Part shown: positions 47,971 through 56,482 of the stretch, piece by piece
How the letters are laid out: each line of letters opens with the position of its first letter
Position numbering within the stretch: the stretch's first letter is position 1
From: Microthrixaceae bacterium
GTDB lineage: Bacteria > Actinomycetota > Acidimicrobiia > Acidimicrobiales > Microtrichaceae
NCBI GenBank assembly: GCA_023957995.1
Contig: JAMLGK010000005.1
Coordinates: 62,001-126,000 of the forward strand
Length of the DNA stretch: 64,000 nucleotides
Direction: 5' to 3'
Notes under the pieces: generated by a model
Told to the model about the DNA's origin: nothing
What the model saw: only the letters and a program-made list of their open reading frames with translations
Database searches by the model: none
Translations under genes and position numbers: made by a program

Positions 47971-48771
47971 TCACCCGGCCAGCGAGCCACCGAAGATCTG
48001 CCACGCCAGCACCGACTTCGCCACCAGGCTCAGCACCAGGTAGGTCTTCTCGCCGTAGGCGTAGTCGCTCCAGCGACCGACACCTTTGTACTGGAGCCAT
48101 TGGTTCAGACCGAAGCTGAAGAAGAACACGAACTGGGCGACGAGGATCCCGTAGACGAACCCGGGCACTGCGTCGGCGCCGACGGTGTTGATCACGATCA
48201 CCAGCCACGGGGCGATTCCGACCAGGCTGCCCATCCAGAACGGGAGCATCGTGGTCGAGGTGCGCCCCGGAGGGTTCATCCGTTCCTGCAGCCAGCCGAA
48301 GAGGATCATGGCGACGTTCGCCCCGGCCACCGCGATCACGGCGCTGATCGAGGTGATGCCCGTGTAGAACCCGATGAGGATCACCATCAGGGTTGCGCTG
48401 AAGCTGTACTCGACCCAGCGGAACCGGTTGATACCCCGACGGAGATCGGCCTCGTAGCCACCCCGCGCAACGGTCGCGGTCGCGAGGTGGTCGATTGCCG
48501 CCAGCGAGAGGAACAGGGCGATCGCCACTCCGATGCGCACCGAGAACAGCGGTTCGGGAGCCGGCGCGGGAGCACCGGGTGGGCCGGTTGGGAAGCTGGA
48601 GGTGACGTCGATGGCGAAGTCGCTGGCCAGGAACAGCACCAACGCCGCCTGGACCGCGTGCAACGCGGTGAGGCCGAGGTTCCAGACCTTGAGGTTGGCG
48701 AGCCGCTCGGGTGTTACTCCCGAGGCGACGGGCCCGTCCGCTGAGGCCTCTGTGTCGGTGATGGTGTCCAT
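47971..48771 (-). CDS. Heliorhodopsin
   Basis: 266 residues from ATG 48771. Seven hydrophobic helices. Family landmarks can be matched to heliorhodopsin 48C12: His38 (ALHAVQAA), His95 (AAIDHLATAT), the Schiff-base counterion Glu121 (RWVEYSFSATLMV), and Ser248 and retinal-binding Lys252 in LVLSLVAKSVLAWQIFGG. GRWSDYAYGEKTYLVLS before helix 7 is a further strong family match. Heliorhodopsins are retinal proteins with the N-terminus inside the cell, opposite to type-1 rhodopsins; they have a long photocycle and no ion-pump activity, and are thought to signal or regulate partner enzymes. It lies 62 bp downstream of the sugE gene on the same strand, with no strong terminator between, so both may be on one transcript. 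Confidence 0.95.
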   Translation of the reverse strand: MDTITDTEASADGPVASGVTPERLANLKVWNLGLTALHAVQAALVLFLASDFAIDVTSSFPTGPPGAPAPAPEPLFSVRIGVAIALFLSLAAIDHLATATVARGGYEADLRRGINRFRWVEYSFSATLMVILIGFYTGITSISAVIAVAGANVAMILFGWLQERMNPPGRTSTTMLPFWMGSLVGIAPWLVIVINTVGADAVPGFVYGILVAQFVFFFSFGLNQWLQYKGVGRWSDYAYGEKTYLVLSLVAKSVLAWQIFGGSLAG

Positions 48772-48833
48772 GACACCGATTCGTAGCCGATGTCGATCCG
48801 GATTGCTCCGATTCCTGCATTCGCAGGACACCG

Positions 48834-49154
48834 TCAGTGCGCGGAGGTGACCTTCACGGCCACGATGGCGGCGACGAGCAGGCCCATCGCCAGCACCTGT
48901 GCGGGGTTGGTCTCGTCACCTTTCACCACGACCCCGACGATGAACGCTCCGAGCGCTCCGATGCCCACCCATACGGCGTAGCCGGTACCTATCGGGATGG
49001 TCCGCGTGGCAACGCTCAACAGGTACATGCTGAGTCCGAGGCTGGCCACGAACCCGGCGGTCGGCAACCAGCGCGTGAAGCCATCGGTCGCAGGCAGGAG
49101 GCTCGCCCAGACGACCTCGAACAGTCCGGCGATGATGAGGATGATCCAGGGCAT
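48834..49154 (-). CDS. sugE: Small multidrug-resistance family guanidinium exporter (SugE/Gdx)
   Basis: 106 residues from ATG 49154, with AGGAG 6 bases upstream. Four helices: PWIILIIAGLFEVVWASLL with the essential Glu13, FTRWLPTAGFVASLGLSMYLLSVATRTIPIGTGYAVWVGIGALGAFIVGVV, and AQVLAMGLLVAAIVAVKV. GTGYAVWVGIGA is the SMR family signature; the FEVVWA and GFTRWLP sequences point to the SugE/Gdx branch, which exports guanidinium ion in exchange for protons. The assignment is backed by the guanidine-III riboswitch candidate directly upstream. The heliorhodopsin gene follows in the same direction. Confidence 0.92.
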   Translation of the reverse strand: MPWIILIIAGLFEVVWASLLPATDGFTRWLPTAGFVASLGLSMYLLSVATRTIPIGTGYAVWVGIGALGAFIVGVVVKGDETNPAQVLAMGLLVAAIVAVKVTSAH

Positions 49155-49165
49155 GACAGGCTCCT

Positions 49166-49206
49166 GCGCCCGTCGTTCCGGCCGGTACGGTGCGCCCCTC
49201 GTCGGG
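49166..49206 (-). ncRNA. Candidate guanidine-III (mini-ykkC/ykkC-III) riboswitch
   Basis: The 41 bases read on the minus strand CCCGACGAGGGGCGCACC then GTACCGGCCGGAACGACG and end GGCGC. They follow the known guanidine-III aptamer closely: CCGACGAGG, then GCGC, GUACC, GGA-AC and a final ACGG-GCGC. The GCGC-ACCGT strand can pair with the 3' ACGG-GCGC strand (one bulged A) to make the expected pseudoknot. The 3' end abuts the sugE ribosome-binding site AGGAG, consistent with control of translation by ligand binding. Identity is from memory of the motif, not from a covariance search. Confidence 0.75.
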
Positions 49207-49289
49207 AGAACCACCCATCGGGTTCCCGCCATGACGATACCTGCTGTGTCCGCCTCGGCCTGCTGCCGAGCTGACGCCCAACCGACCGT

Positions 49290-50084
49290 ATGCTCACCGC
49301 CATGCGCACATTCACGTGGCCGCGGCGAGCAGCGGCCTCGCTCATCGTCGTGGTCGGACCCACCCTGGTGTGCGGGTGCGGAGGCGGCTCCGCGGCACCC
49401 ACGACGGTCTCGCCGAGTAGCGCCGAGACACCGACGTCGGCGCCCGCGACCACGGCGGAGCCGGCAAGCGCTGCGCAGGCCACGACCACTCCGAGGACCG
49501 CTGTGCCGACGACCGCTGTGCCCACAACCGCGGAGCCGACTACGACTGTGCCGAGCACCACCACGAGCCCCGGCCGCACCGGCGTGTTCGTGACCGCGCC
49601 GGGCGGCTCCCCGGTGACCGGCTCGGGAACGCTGCTGACCTACTCGGTCGCGGTGGAGGAATCACTCGGGCTGAACCCCGAGGAGGTGGCAGAGGCGGTC
49701 GATCGCACCTTGGCCGATCCACGGAGTTGGACCGCAGACGGTTCGACGGCGTTCCAGCGCGTCGAGAGCGGCTCACGGGTGCAGATCATCGTGGCGTCTC
49801 CGGCCACGGTCGACTCCCGATGCCTTCCGTTGAACACGGCCGGAACCCTCAGCTGCCGGTCGGGCAACTCGGTCAACATAAACGCCGACCGCTGGTTGGG
49901 CGCCACCTCCGACTGGTCTCTCGACCTCGATGCATACCGGAGCTACGTCGTGAACCACGAGGTCGGCCACGTGTTGGGGCACGGCCACGAGCAGTGCGGC
50001 GGACCGGGTGCACTGGCGCCGCTCATGATGCAGCAGACCAAGGGTCTCGAGGGCTGCATCCCCAACCCCTGGCCGTTCCCCTGA
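49290..50084 (+). CDS. DUF3152 family secreted zinc metallopeptidase-like lipoprotein
   Basis: 264 residues from ATG 49290; ATG 49302 is a good alternative. The signal peptide ends in a lipobox, PTLVCG-Cys, followed by a Thr/Ala/Pro linker of about 60 residues (three to four AVPTTAVPTT repeats). The catalytic domain shows NHEVGHVLGHGHEQC, a full H-E-x-x-H-x-x-G-H-x-H zinc motif, then LMMQQTKGLEGCIPNPWP, the DUF3152 C-terminal signature with a likely disulfide. DUF3152 proteins are found in actinobacteria and their substrates are not known. It is divergent from sugE. Confidence 0.9.
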   Translation: MLTAMRTFTWPRRAAASLIVVVGPTLVCGCGGGSAAPTTVSPSSAETPTSAPATTAEPASAAQATTTPRTAVPTTAVPTTAEPTTTVPSTTTSPGRTGVFVTAPGGSPVTGSGTLLTYSVAVEESLGLNPEEVAEAVDRTLADPRSWTADGSTAFQRVESGSRVQIIVASPATVDSRCLPLNTAGTLSCRSGNSVNINADRWLGATSDWSLDLDAYRSYVVNHEVGHVLGHGHEQCGGPGALAPLMMQQTKGLEGCIPNPWPFP

Positions 50085-50142
50085 TGGCGTGCACCTGATA
50101 CGCCCACCGATGCCGAGCGCCAGCGGTCGACCAGTCAGGTGA

Positions 50143-51984
50143 TCAGGACGCCGACTGGATGTTGATGCTCTCGAGGAATGACACGTCGACCGGATCTCGT
50201 AGATCGATGTCCGCTTCGTCTCGATAGGGATCCGCTATCCGGGCCTCCGATGGGCTCATCGACGGGACGTTCACCGACGAGATCAGAGGATGGCCCGAGA
50301 CCATGGGTTTCTCATCCGGTGAGAACAACACTTCGTCCATCTTCTCGCCGGGCCGCAGCCCGGTGTAGACGATCTCGATGTCCTCGCCCGACTCCGCGAC
50401 GAGCCGGTGCGCAAGGTCGGCGATCTTGACGGGCTCTCCCATGTCCAGAACCAGAACACGCCCGTCCTGGGCATCGAGGGTCCCGGCCTGGATCACCAGT
50501 TCGCAGGCCTCGGGGATGGTCATGAAGAACCGGGTCACGTCGGGATGGGTGACGGTCACCGGACCGCCGCGTTCGATCTGCTTGCGGAACAGGGGCAACA
50601 CCGAACCGCGGCTTCCGAGCACGTTGCCGAAACGCACACTCAGATAGGTGCCGTCATGGTGTTTGCCGGTGAACGACGTGAGTTGCTCCGCAACGCGCTT
50701 GGTGTGCCCGAGCACCGATGTGGCATCTGCAGCCTTGTCGGTCGAGACGTTGACGAACCGGTTCACGCTGAACTTGGCCGCCAACTCGAGCAGGTTCTGG
50801 CTGCCCCACACGTTGGTCTTCCAGCCCTCCTCGCCGTGCATCTCCAGAAGGGGCAGGTGCTTGAGTGCTGCTGCGTGGAACACGACGTCGGGGCGGTGCT
50901 CGTCGAAGACCTCCTTGAGTCGCTTGCGGTCGCGGATGTCGCAGATCACGAGATCTCGGCTGTCGAGCAGGCCCTGGCCCTCGATGGAGATCTGGACCGC
51001 CTGAAGAGCGGACTCGTCGCGATCCAACATCACGAGCGAACCGGGTGAGTACCGGTGGATCTGCCGGCACAACTCAGAACCTATGGAACCACCAGCTCCG
51101 GTGACGAGCACGGTCTTGTTGGTGAGATAGTGCGCAACGGACTCGGTGTCGAGGCTCAGCTCGCGTCGACCCAACAGGTCCGCTTCGGTCAACGGCCGGA
51201 TGTCGGCCAGGCCCGGTGTTCCACCGAAGAGCTCGTCGACCGACGGGAGGATCAGGGTCTTCAGCCCGGCACGGTCGGCTCGGGCGGCGAGGTCACGGAT
51301 GGTCTCACCATCTGCCGATGGAATGGCGATCACCAAGGTGCCGGCACCGGTGAGCTCGACCACCTCGTCGAGTGATTCGCGGGTGCCCCGCACCCTGACG
51401 CCCTTGATCCGCAGGTTCCGCAGACGCCTGTCGTCATCGAGGATGGCGACCGGGTGGTACGGACCCGCCTTGATCATGGCGGTCACGGTCTGCAGGCCGC
51501 CCTCGCCGGCGCCCATGATGATCACGGGCTCCCGATCGGCACCAGTCGAGCGCGTCCAGCGGTCCAGGAGCAGGCGCCACACGAGACGCCCGCCGCTCAT
51601 CACAGAGAGTGCCAGGAATCCGGCGATGATCGATGCGCTGATCGGCACGCTGTGGTCGAGCAGGGGTGAGATGTTGGCCAGGGTGAGCGCCAGCGTGATG
51701 CCCGTGACCACGCGCAGACACGCCGCTACCTCCTCGAAGGTCCCGTAGCGCCATCGGTGCACGTAGAGCCCTGCGAGCGTTCCAAAGCCGACCTGGAGCA
51801 ACGCCGCGATCGAAGCGACGATCAACACGCCGCCGAGGTCCACCCGTGCCAGGTCCATCTCGTAGCGCAGATAGGTGGCCACGAACACGCCGACGAACCA
51901 AGCAGCCGCATCGAAGGCGGCCTGCATCACGAATCTCAGTCGCCCGAACGCCCTGGCGTTCAGGCCTTGGCCCCCAGTGAACAC
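50143..51984 (-). CDS. CapD/WbpM/FlaA1-type nucleotide-sugar 4,6-dehydratase, membrane anchored
   Basis: 613 residues from ATG 51984. Four N-terminal membrane helices lead to a nucleotide-binding domain (REPVIIMGAGEGGLQTVTAMIKAG) and then the SDR catalytic part: VLVTGAGGSIGSELCRQIHRYSP, VFHAAALKHLPLLEMHGEEGWKTNVWGSQN, and VNVSTDKAADATSVLGHTKRVAEQL, where the usual Tyr is replaced by Thr-Asp-Lys-type chemistry as in this family. It makes UDP-4-keto-6-deoxy sugars, for example from UDP-GlcNAc, for surface polysaccharide or glycan synthesis. It is divergent from the epimerase gene, with a 200-bp gap, and starts the polysaccharide region. Confidence 0.93.
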   Translation of the reverse strand: MFTGGQGLNARAFGRLRFVMQAAFDAAAWFVGVFVATYLRYEMDLARVDLGGVLIVASIAALLQVGFGTLAGLYVHRWRYGTFEEVAACLRVVTGITLALTLANISPLLDHSVPISASIIAGFLALSVMSGGRLVWRLLLDRWTRSTGADREPVIIMGAGEGGLQTVTAMIKAGPYHPVAILDDDRRLRNLRIKGVRVRGTRESLDEVVELTGAGTLVIAIPSADGETIRDLAARADRAGLKTLILPSVDELFGGTPGLADIRPLTEADLLGRRELSLDTESVAHYLTNKTVLVTGAGGSIGSELCRQIHRYSPGSLVMLDRDESALQAVQISIEGQGLLDSRDLVICDIRDRKRLKEVFDEHRPDVVFHAAALKHLPLLEMHGEEGWKTNVWGSQNLLELAAKFSVNRFVNVSTDKAADATSVLGHTKRVAEQLTSFTGKHHDGTYLSVRFGNVLGSRGSVLPLFRKQIERGGPVTVTHPDVTRFFMTIPEACELVIQAGTLDAQDGRVLVLDMGEPVKIADLAHRLVAESGEDIEIVYTGLRPGEKMDEVLFSPDEKPMVSGHPLISSVNVPSMSPSEARIADPYRDEADIDLRDPVDVSFLESINIQSAS

Positions 51985-52184
51985 GCGACCTCTCCCAACA
52001 TTCTCGCCTCTTGCGGTGTTTCCTCACCCCATCGCCCAGGCCATTCTGCCATCGGAGCCGCCGTTCTCAAAGAGGAATCTCAGGATTGGAGACGCGGGCG
52101 CCAGTCGGCCGAAGTACGACGTGAAACGTGCCCCCGCTACCGTGGCTCGCGGCGCCCCTCTCGTTGGTGCCATGGAGGGAAGCC
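51985..52184. promoter_or_regulatory. Divergent intergenic region, CapD-like/epimerase
   Basis: 200 bp with no gene. A run of purines (AAAGAGGAATCTCAGGATTGGAG near 52067-52090) and GGAGGGAAGCC before the epimerase ATG (ribosome site) are visible. I see no clear promoter boxes. Confidence 0.35.
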
Positions 52185-53120
52185 ATGAAGGTCGTGATCA
52201 CGGGCGGAGCTGGGTTCATAGGAGCCAACCTCGCGAGCCGCCTCGAGTCGGAACCGGGGATCGATGAGGTCATCGCGTTCGACGACCTCTCCAGCGGTTG
52301 CCGGGAGAACCTCGATGGGACCGGCGCCACGCTGGTCGAGGGAACGATCCTCGATGTCGATGCACTCGGCGACGTCACAACCGGCGCCGACGCGATCGTG
52401 CATCTCGGAGCGAGGCCGTCGGTGCCTCGTTCGATCAAGGACCCGGTGGCGTCTCACAACGCGAATGCCACCGGCACCATGAACGTCCTGGAGGCGGCCC
52501 GACGGTCAGGCAACGCGCATGTGATCGTCGCGTCGTCATCGTCGGTTTACGGCGCCAACCCGACTCTCCCCAAGCACGAGGGCCTGGCCACGCGGCCCAT
52601 GAGCCCCTATGCCGCTTCGAAACTCGCAACCGAGTCCTACACGCTCGCCTGGCAGGCCGCCTATGACCTGCCCGCACTCGCCTTCCGGTTCTTCAACGTG
52701 TTCGGCCCGCTGCAAGCCGCCGGTCACGCCTATGCGGCGGTGATCCCCGCGTTCGTGTCAGCCGCTCTGGCGGATGAGCCGTTGCAGGTCCACGGCAATG
52801 GAACACAGTCCCGCGACTTCACCTATGTGGACACGGTCTGTTCGGTGATCACCGATGCGCTGAACAGGCGCGTGTCGGATCCAGAACCCGTGAACCTCGC
52901 TTTCGGTTCGCGCACCAATCTCCTCGAGGTCATCGCCCTGCTCGAAGAACTGCTCGGCCGCGAACTGAAGATCGAGCACACCGAATCCCGACCGGGCGAC
53001 GTGCCTCATTCCCAGGCAGCCAACGATCGACTCATGGCACTGTTCCCCGACGTGGAGCCCGTGGACCTGCGGACCGGCCTTTCCACCACGATCGAGTGGT
53101 TCCGCGCTACCCAAGGGTGA
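52185..53120 (+). CDS. NAD-dependent epimerase/dehydratase (UDP-sugar type)
   Basis: 311 residues from ATG 52185, preceded by GGAGGGAAG. Extended SDR motifs: VVITGGAGFIGANLASRLE (NAD loop), HLGARPSVPRSIKDPVASHNANATGTMNVLEAA, and the catalytic SSSVYGANPTLPKHE with YAASK. RFFNVFGPLQ and RDFTYVDTV are hallmarks of UDP-glucose 4-epimerase-like enzymes. It probably interconverts UDP-GlcNAc/GalNAc or a related sugar for the surface polysaccharide. No other polysaccharide gene adjoins directly; the UnbU-UnbV region follows. Confidence 0.9.
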   Translation: MKVVITGGAGFIGANLASRLESEPGIDEVIAFDDLSSGCRENLDGTGATLVEGTILDVDALGDVTTGADAIVHLGARPSVPRSIKDPVASHNANATGTMNVLEAARRSGNAHVIVASSSSVYGANPTLPKHEGLATRPMSPYAASKLATESYTLAWQAAYDLPALAFRFFNVFGPLQAAGHAYAAVIPAFVSAALADEPLQVHGNGTQSRDFTYVDTVCSVITDALNRRVSDPEPVNLAFGSRTNLLEVIALLEELLGRELKIEHTESRPGDVPHSQAANDRLMALFPDVEPVDLRTGLSTTIEWFRATQG

Positions 53121-53170
53121 TTCATCCCGCCGACGAGTATCACTAGCCACACGACGCTTACCATCGCGAT

Positions 53171-53914
53171 GTGGTGGTTGTGGAAAAGGCTGCGCCTCCG
53201 GCGCGCTCGGTTCGGATAGCCGGCAGAGAACTGCCCGTGGTGTTCCCCAAATGGAGCGACCCTCGTCTGCACCTTGCCTTGGTCATCACGACCGTCCAGG
53301 TTCTCGGACAGGTCGTGTTCGGATTCGATCTCTCGATCACCCAGATTCTGGTGTCGGTCGGCGTGTGTGCGGCCCTCGAGTTGGTCATCGTGCTCTGGAA
53401 GCGACGCGAGTTGGTGTGGCCCGCAAGCGCCATGGTCACTGGCAACGGGGTGGCCCTAATCCTCAGGGTGCCCGGCACTGAGCACGGCGACTGGTGGTCG
53501 ACCCGCGGTTGGTGGGCCTTCGCCTCGATCGCGGGTTTATCAGTGCTGTCGAAATACGTGGTCCGGTGGAACGGCAGGCACATATTCAACCCTTCGAATC
53601 TGGGCCTGGTCGTAGGCGTCGTGGCGTTCCGCGTATCGCCGATCGGACGGATGAACGAGCTCCAGGTCGACCTCCAGGATCTGTGGTGGGGACCGATGTC
53701 CATCGGCATGGTCCTCACGTTGGTCGTCATCGGCGTGGGGGGTCGCGGTGATTACCCGCCGACTGGGCATGCTGGGGATGGCTCTCACGTTCTGGGGCGT
53801 CTTCGCCGCGGGTGCTGCGGTGGTCGTGGCAGGGGGGCACTGCATCCTGGCCCGTTGGCACATCGGTCCCCTCTGCGACTGGGAGCTCTGGCGCATTCTC
53901 GTGACCTCGCCTGA
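53171..53914 (+). CDS. UnbU-like membrane protein, 5' part of a frameshifted gene
   Basis: Read from GTG 53171 the frame gives about 190 UnbU-like residues: PKWSDPRLHLALVITTVQVLGQVVFGF, WPASAMVTGNGVALILRVPG, SIAGLSVLSKYVVRWNGRHIFNPSNLGLVVGVVAF and IGMVLTLVVIGVG. FNPSNLGLVV is reminiscent of RnfD/NqrB-type flavin-linked membrane proteins. After the G6 run at 53737-53742 the frame turns to Arg/Gly-rich nonsense and ends at 53914. Removing one G would join it to the next frame (GVGVAVITRRLGM). Enediyne-cluster UnbU proteins are the nearest named relatives; their role is unknown. Confidence 0.75.
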   Translation: MVVVEKAAPPARSVRIAGRELPVVFPKWSDPRLHLALVITTVQVLGQVVFGFDLSITQILVSVGVCAALELVIVLWKRRELVWPASAMVTGNGVALILRVPGTEHGDWWSTRGWWAFASIAGLSVLSKYVVRWNGRHIFNPSNLGLVVGVVAFRVSPIGRMNELQVDLQDLWWGPMSIGMVLTLVVIGVGGRGDYPPTGHAGDGSHVLGRLRRGCCGGRGRGALHPGPLAHRSPLRLGALAHSRDLA

Positions 53915-56405
53915 AGTGCTGATCTTCCTCGCATTCATGATCACCGACCCCAAGACGACTCCATCGGGACGGATCCAGCGAATCGCGTTCGGCGGAATGG
54001 TCGGTGTGCTGGCGGCGCTGTTCGTAGCCCCGTTCGAGACCGAACTGAGAGTGAAGCTCGCCATACTGGCGAGCCTGGTCGTGGGATGCGCGGCACGAAC
54101 CCTGGTCGAGCGCTGGATACCTGCTGACTCAACGACACTCTCCGATGGGACTACCTGGCTCGGCGAGCGCGGGCGACGCATCAAGCTCGCCACAGCTCTC
54201 GCGGTTGGGCCAGTAGCCGTCCTCTTAGTCGCCTCCAGCCTCTCGACAGTCGAAGGCCTCGTGGCCACCGACTTGTCCGATCAAGATCCTGACGGGCCCT
54301 CACTTCTCACAGATGAGGACCTCCCTCCGGTCATAGTGGACCCTTCAGCGGAAGACCTGAACCCCGCGATAGACGAGGCACGAGCGAAGGGGCTCGCACT
54401 CGACGTCCTCAACGCACTCGAAGCCGAACGTCAGGCGCTGCGCGAGGGCGACGCCAACCTGGCGGCCCGGTCCACTGCTGGCTCACGACTCGAGGACATC
54501 CAGAAGATCATCGCAAGCGATGCGAAAGCCGAACTGGCCTCATATCGATTCGACAGCATGACCGTCCTGATGAACCGTCTGACCCCGCAGTCGCCGCCTG
54601 CTCTCACTGTGCGGGCGGAGGGGATCCGCCAGATCGACGAGACTGAGCAGCCATTCGTTGAGACGTTTCACGTCGAGCCAAACGGTGAGAATTTTCTGAT
54701 CGTTGCCCCAAACCCGACGCTCGACTACGACGTACCCGGCGAGGGGCCCGAGTCAGAAACCGAGCCAGCCACAGCGGTTCCACCAGTTATTCCCGATGGC
54801 TGGCTCGATCCCGCGGTCCTTGGCGGGCTGCACCTCACGGACGCGACCGAGGCCGCCGGGTTGGATGCTCCACAGGCCGATCCGGCCGACTGGCCAAACA
54901 GCCCGAATCTCTTCGCCGGTGGGGCTGCGGCGGAAGACTACGACCTCGACGGCGATATCGACCTGTTCCTGCCCCGCACAGGCCTTCCCAACAAGCTCTA
55001 CAGGAACAATGGAGATGGCACCTTCACCGATGTGGCTGAGTCAGCCGACTTGGAGGGTCCTCCTGATGGAAGTGGTGACGGCGTTCCCATCTGGGGTGAC
55101 ATCGACGGCGACCGAGACCTCGACTTGCTGGTAACTAGCGCATCGGGGCCACGCGTCCTCCTCTTCGTCAACCGCGGCGATGGCACTTTCGTGGAGGCCG
55201 CCGAGGACCACGGTATCTTCGTATCAAGCAACAAGGAGTTTGGTCTGGCGTCGTACGGTGCGGCCTTCGGTGACGTCGACCAGGACCGCGACCTGGATCT
55301 CGTGATCGCACAATGGGGCGAGGAATCCTTGGAGCCTCAGGCAAGCTCAGCGGGCACTAGTTGCGCAGGAGAACAGGCTCCGGTGTCAAAACGAACCGAC
55401 GGAAGCGGGTCACGGCTGCTACTCAACAACGGCGACGGAAAGTTCTCCGATGCCACTGGACCGTGGGACCTCAAACTTGATTCGGTGTTCGCATTCCAGC
55501 CGACCTTCGCGGACTACGACGCTGACGGATGGCCCGATCTCCTGATGACCGGGGACTTCTGTACCTCACGCGTCTTTCGCAACCTTGAAGGCACCGGCTT
55601 CGCCGACGTCACTGACACGCTCGGCGTCGGAACTGATGAGAACGGTATGGGGTCGGTCGTCGCGGACATCAACGGGGACGGTTTGCTTGATTGGTTTGTG
55701 ACGTCGATCTCCTACCCCACCGCCGACGACACCTGCCCACTCGGATCCGGTTGCAGCGGGAACCGCCTATACCTCAACACGAGGGAGGGAGTCTTCAGAG
55801 ACGCTACCGATCGCTACGCGCTGCGGGATGGCTATTGGGGTTGGGGCGCAGTCATCGCGGACTTGAACAACGACGGCCATTCGGATGTCGTTCAGGCCAA
55901 CGGACACGACAGCGAGGCATACTTCGCTCATGACCCCACCACGGTTTGGATCAATCCTGGGCAACCTCCGCTCGTTCGGGCCACAAGGCTCACCGGAATC
56001 AGCGACACCGAACTCGGCAAGGCGGTGGTCACGTTCGACTATGACAACGACGGCGATCTCGATCTGTTTATAGCCAACACTGGGAGCTCTCCGCGCCTGT
56101 GGCGCAACGACCTCCCAAAGACTGATAACTGGGTCCAGGTCCGGCTCGTCGACTCCGAAGGAAGGGATCCACGCGGTGTTGGGGCACGGGTCGAAGTCGA
56201 GGACGGGCCGGGATCATCAGTGCGAGTCGCGGAGGTGCGCGCAAGTGGCTCCTTCCAGAGCCAAGACCCCACGACAGTTCATTTCGGACTGGGAGAAGGC
56301 ACCGGCCAGCGCCTGGTGTCGGTGCGAGTCTTCTGGCCTGGCGACGCGAATGCTCAGGTCGAGCAAGTCCAACGAGGCGTCGCTACCGTGATCGAACGAC
56401 AATAG
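53748..56405 (+). CDS. UnbU C-terminal part plus CRTAC1-like FG-GAP/VCBS repeats and ASPIC/UnbV domain
   Basis: 885 residues from GTG 53748. Residues 1-130 continue UnbU: MALTFWGVFAAGAAVVVAGGHC and SPEVLIFLAFMITDPKTTPSGR, a conserved family phrase. A helix and linker follow, and from about residue 370 seven calcium-binding-like repeats: DLDGDIDLF, DIDGDRDLDLL, DVDQDRDLDLV, DYDADGWPDLL, DINGDGLLDWF, DLNNDGHSDVV, DYDNDGDLDLF. The C-terminus (VRLVDSEGRDPRGVGARVEV to VRVFWPGDANAQVEQVQ) is an ASPIC/UnbV domain. It looks like one gene with the previous frame, joined by a 1-base shift. Its codon use and GC look lower than in neighbours, suggesting transfer. Confidence 0.88.
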   Translation: MITRRLGMLGMALTFWGVFAAGAAVVVAGGHCILARWHIGPLCDWELWRILVTSPEVLIFLAFMITDPKTTPSGRIQRIAFGGMVGVLAALFVAPFETELRVKLAILASLVVGCAARTLVERWIPADSTTLSDGTTWLGERGRRIKLATALAVGPVAVLLVASSLSTVEGLVATDLSDQDPDGPSLLTDEDLPPVIVDPSAEDLNPAIDEARAKGLALDVLNALEAERQALREGDANLAARSTAGSRLEDIQKIIASDAKAELASYRFDSMTVLMNRLTPQSPPALTVRAEGIRQIDETEQPFVETFHVEPNGENFLIVAPNPTLDYDVPGEGPESETEPATAVPPVIPDGWLDPAVLGGLHLTDATEAAGLDAPQADPADWPNSPNLFAGGAAAEDYDLDGDIDLFLPRTGLPNKLYRNNGDGTFTDVAESADLEGPPDGSGDGVPIWGDIDGDRDLDLLVTSASGPRVLLFVNRGDGTFVEAAEDHGIFVSSNKEFGLASYGAAFGDVDQDRDLDLVIAQWGEESLEPQASSAGTSCAGEQAPVSKRTDGSGSRLLLNNGDGKFSDATGPWDLKLDSVFAFQPTFADYDADGWPDLLMTGDFCTSRVFRNLEGTGFADVTDTLGVGTDENGMGSVVADINGDGLLDWFVTSISYPTADDTCPLGSGCSGNRLYLNTREGVFRDATDRYALRDGYWGWGAVIADLNNDGHSDVVQANGHDSEAYFAHDPTTVWINPGQPPLVRATRLTGISDTELGKAVVTFDYDNDGDLDLFIANTGSSPRLWRNDLPKTDNWVQVRLVDSEGRDPRGVGARVEVEDGPGSSVRVAEVRASGSFQSQDPTTVHFGLGEGTGQRLVSVRVFWPGDANAQVEQVQRGVATVIERQ

Positions 56406-56482
56406 AGAATCATTGTCACTCCGAGAGGAGCCGACATGCAGTGGTCGACCTGGTTACGACTCTGCCTCACAGAAAATCTGGA

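Noticed and set aside
48813-48828. Terminator between sugE and the heliorhodopsin gene
   Set aside because: TCCTGC-ATTC-GCAGGA is only a 6-bp stem with no T run; it is too weak to claim termination.
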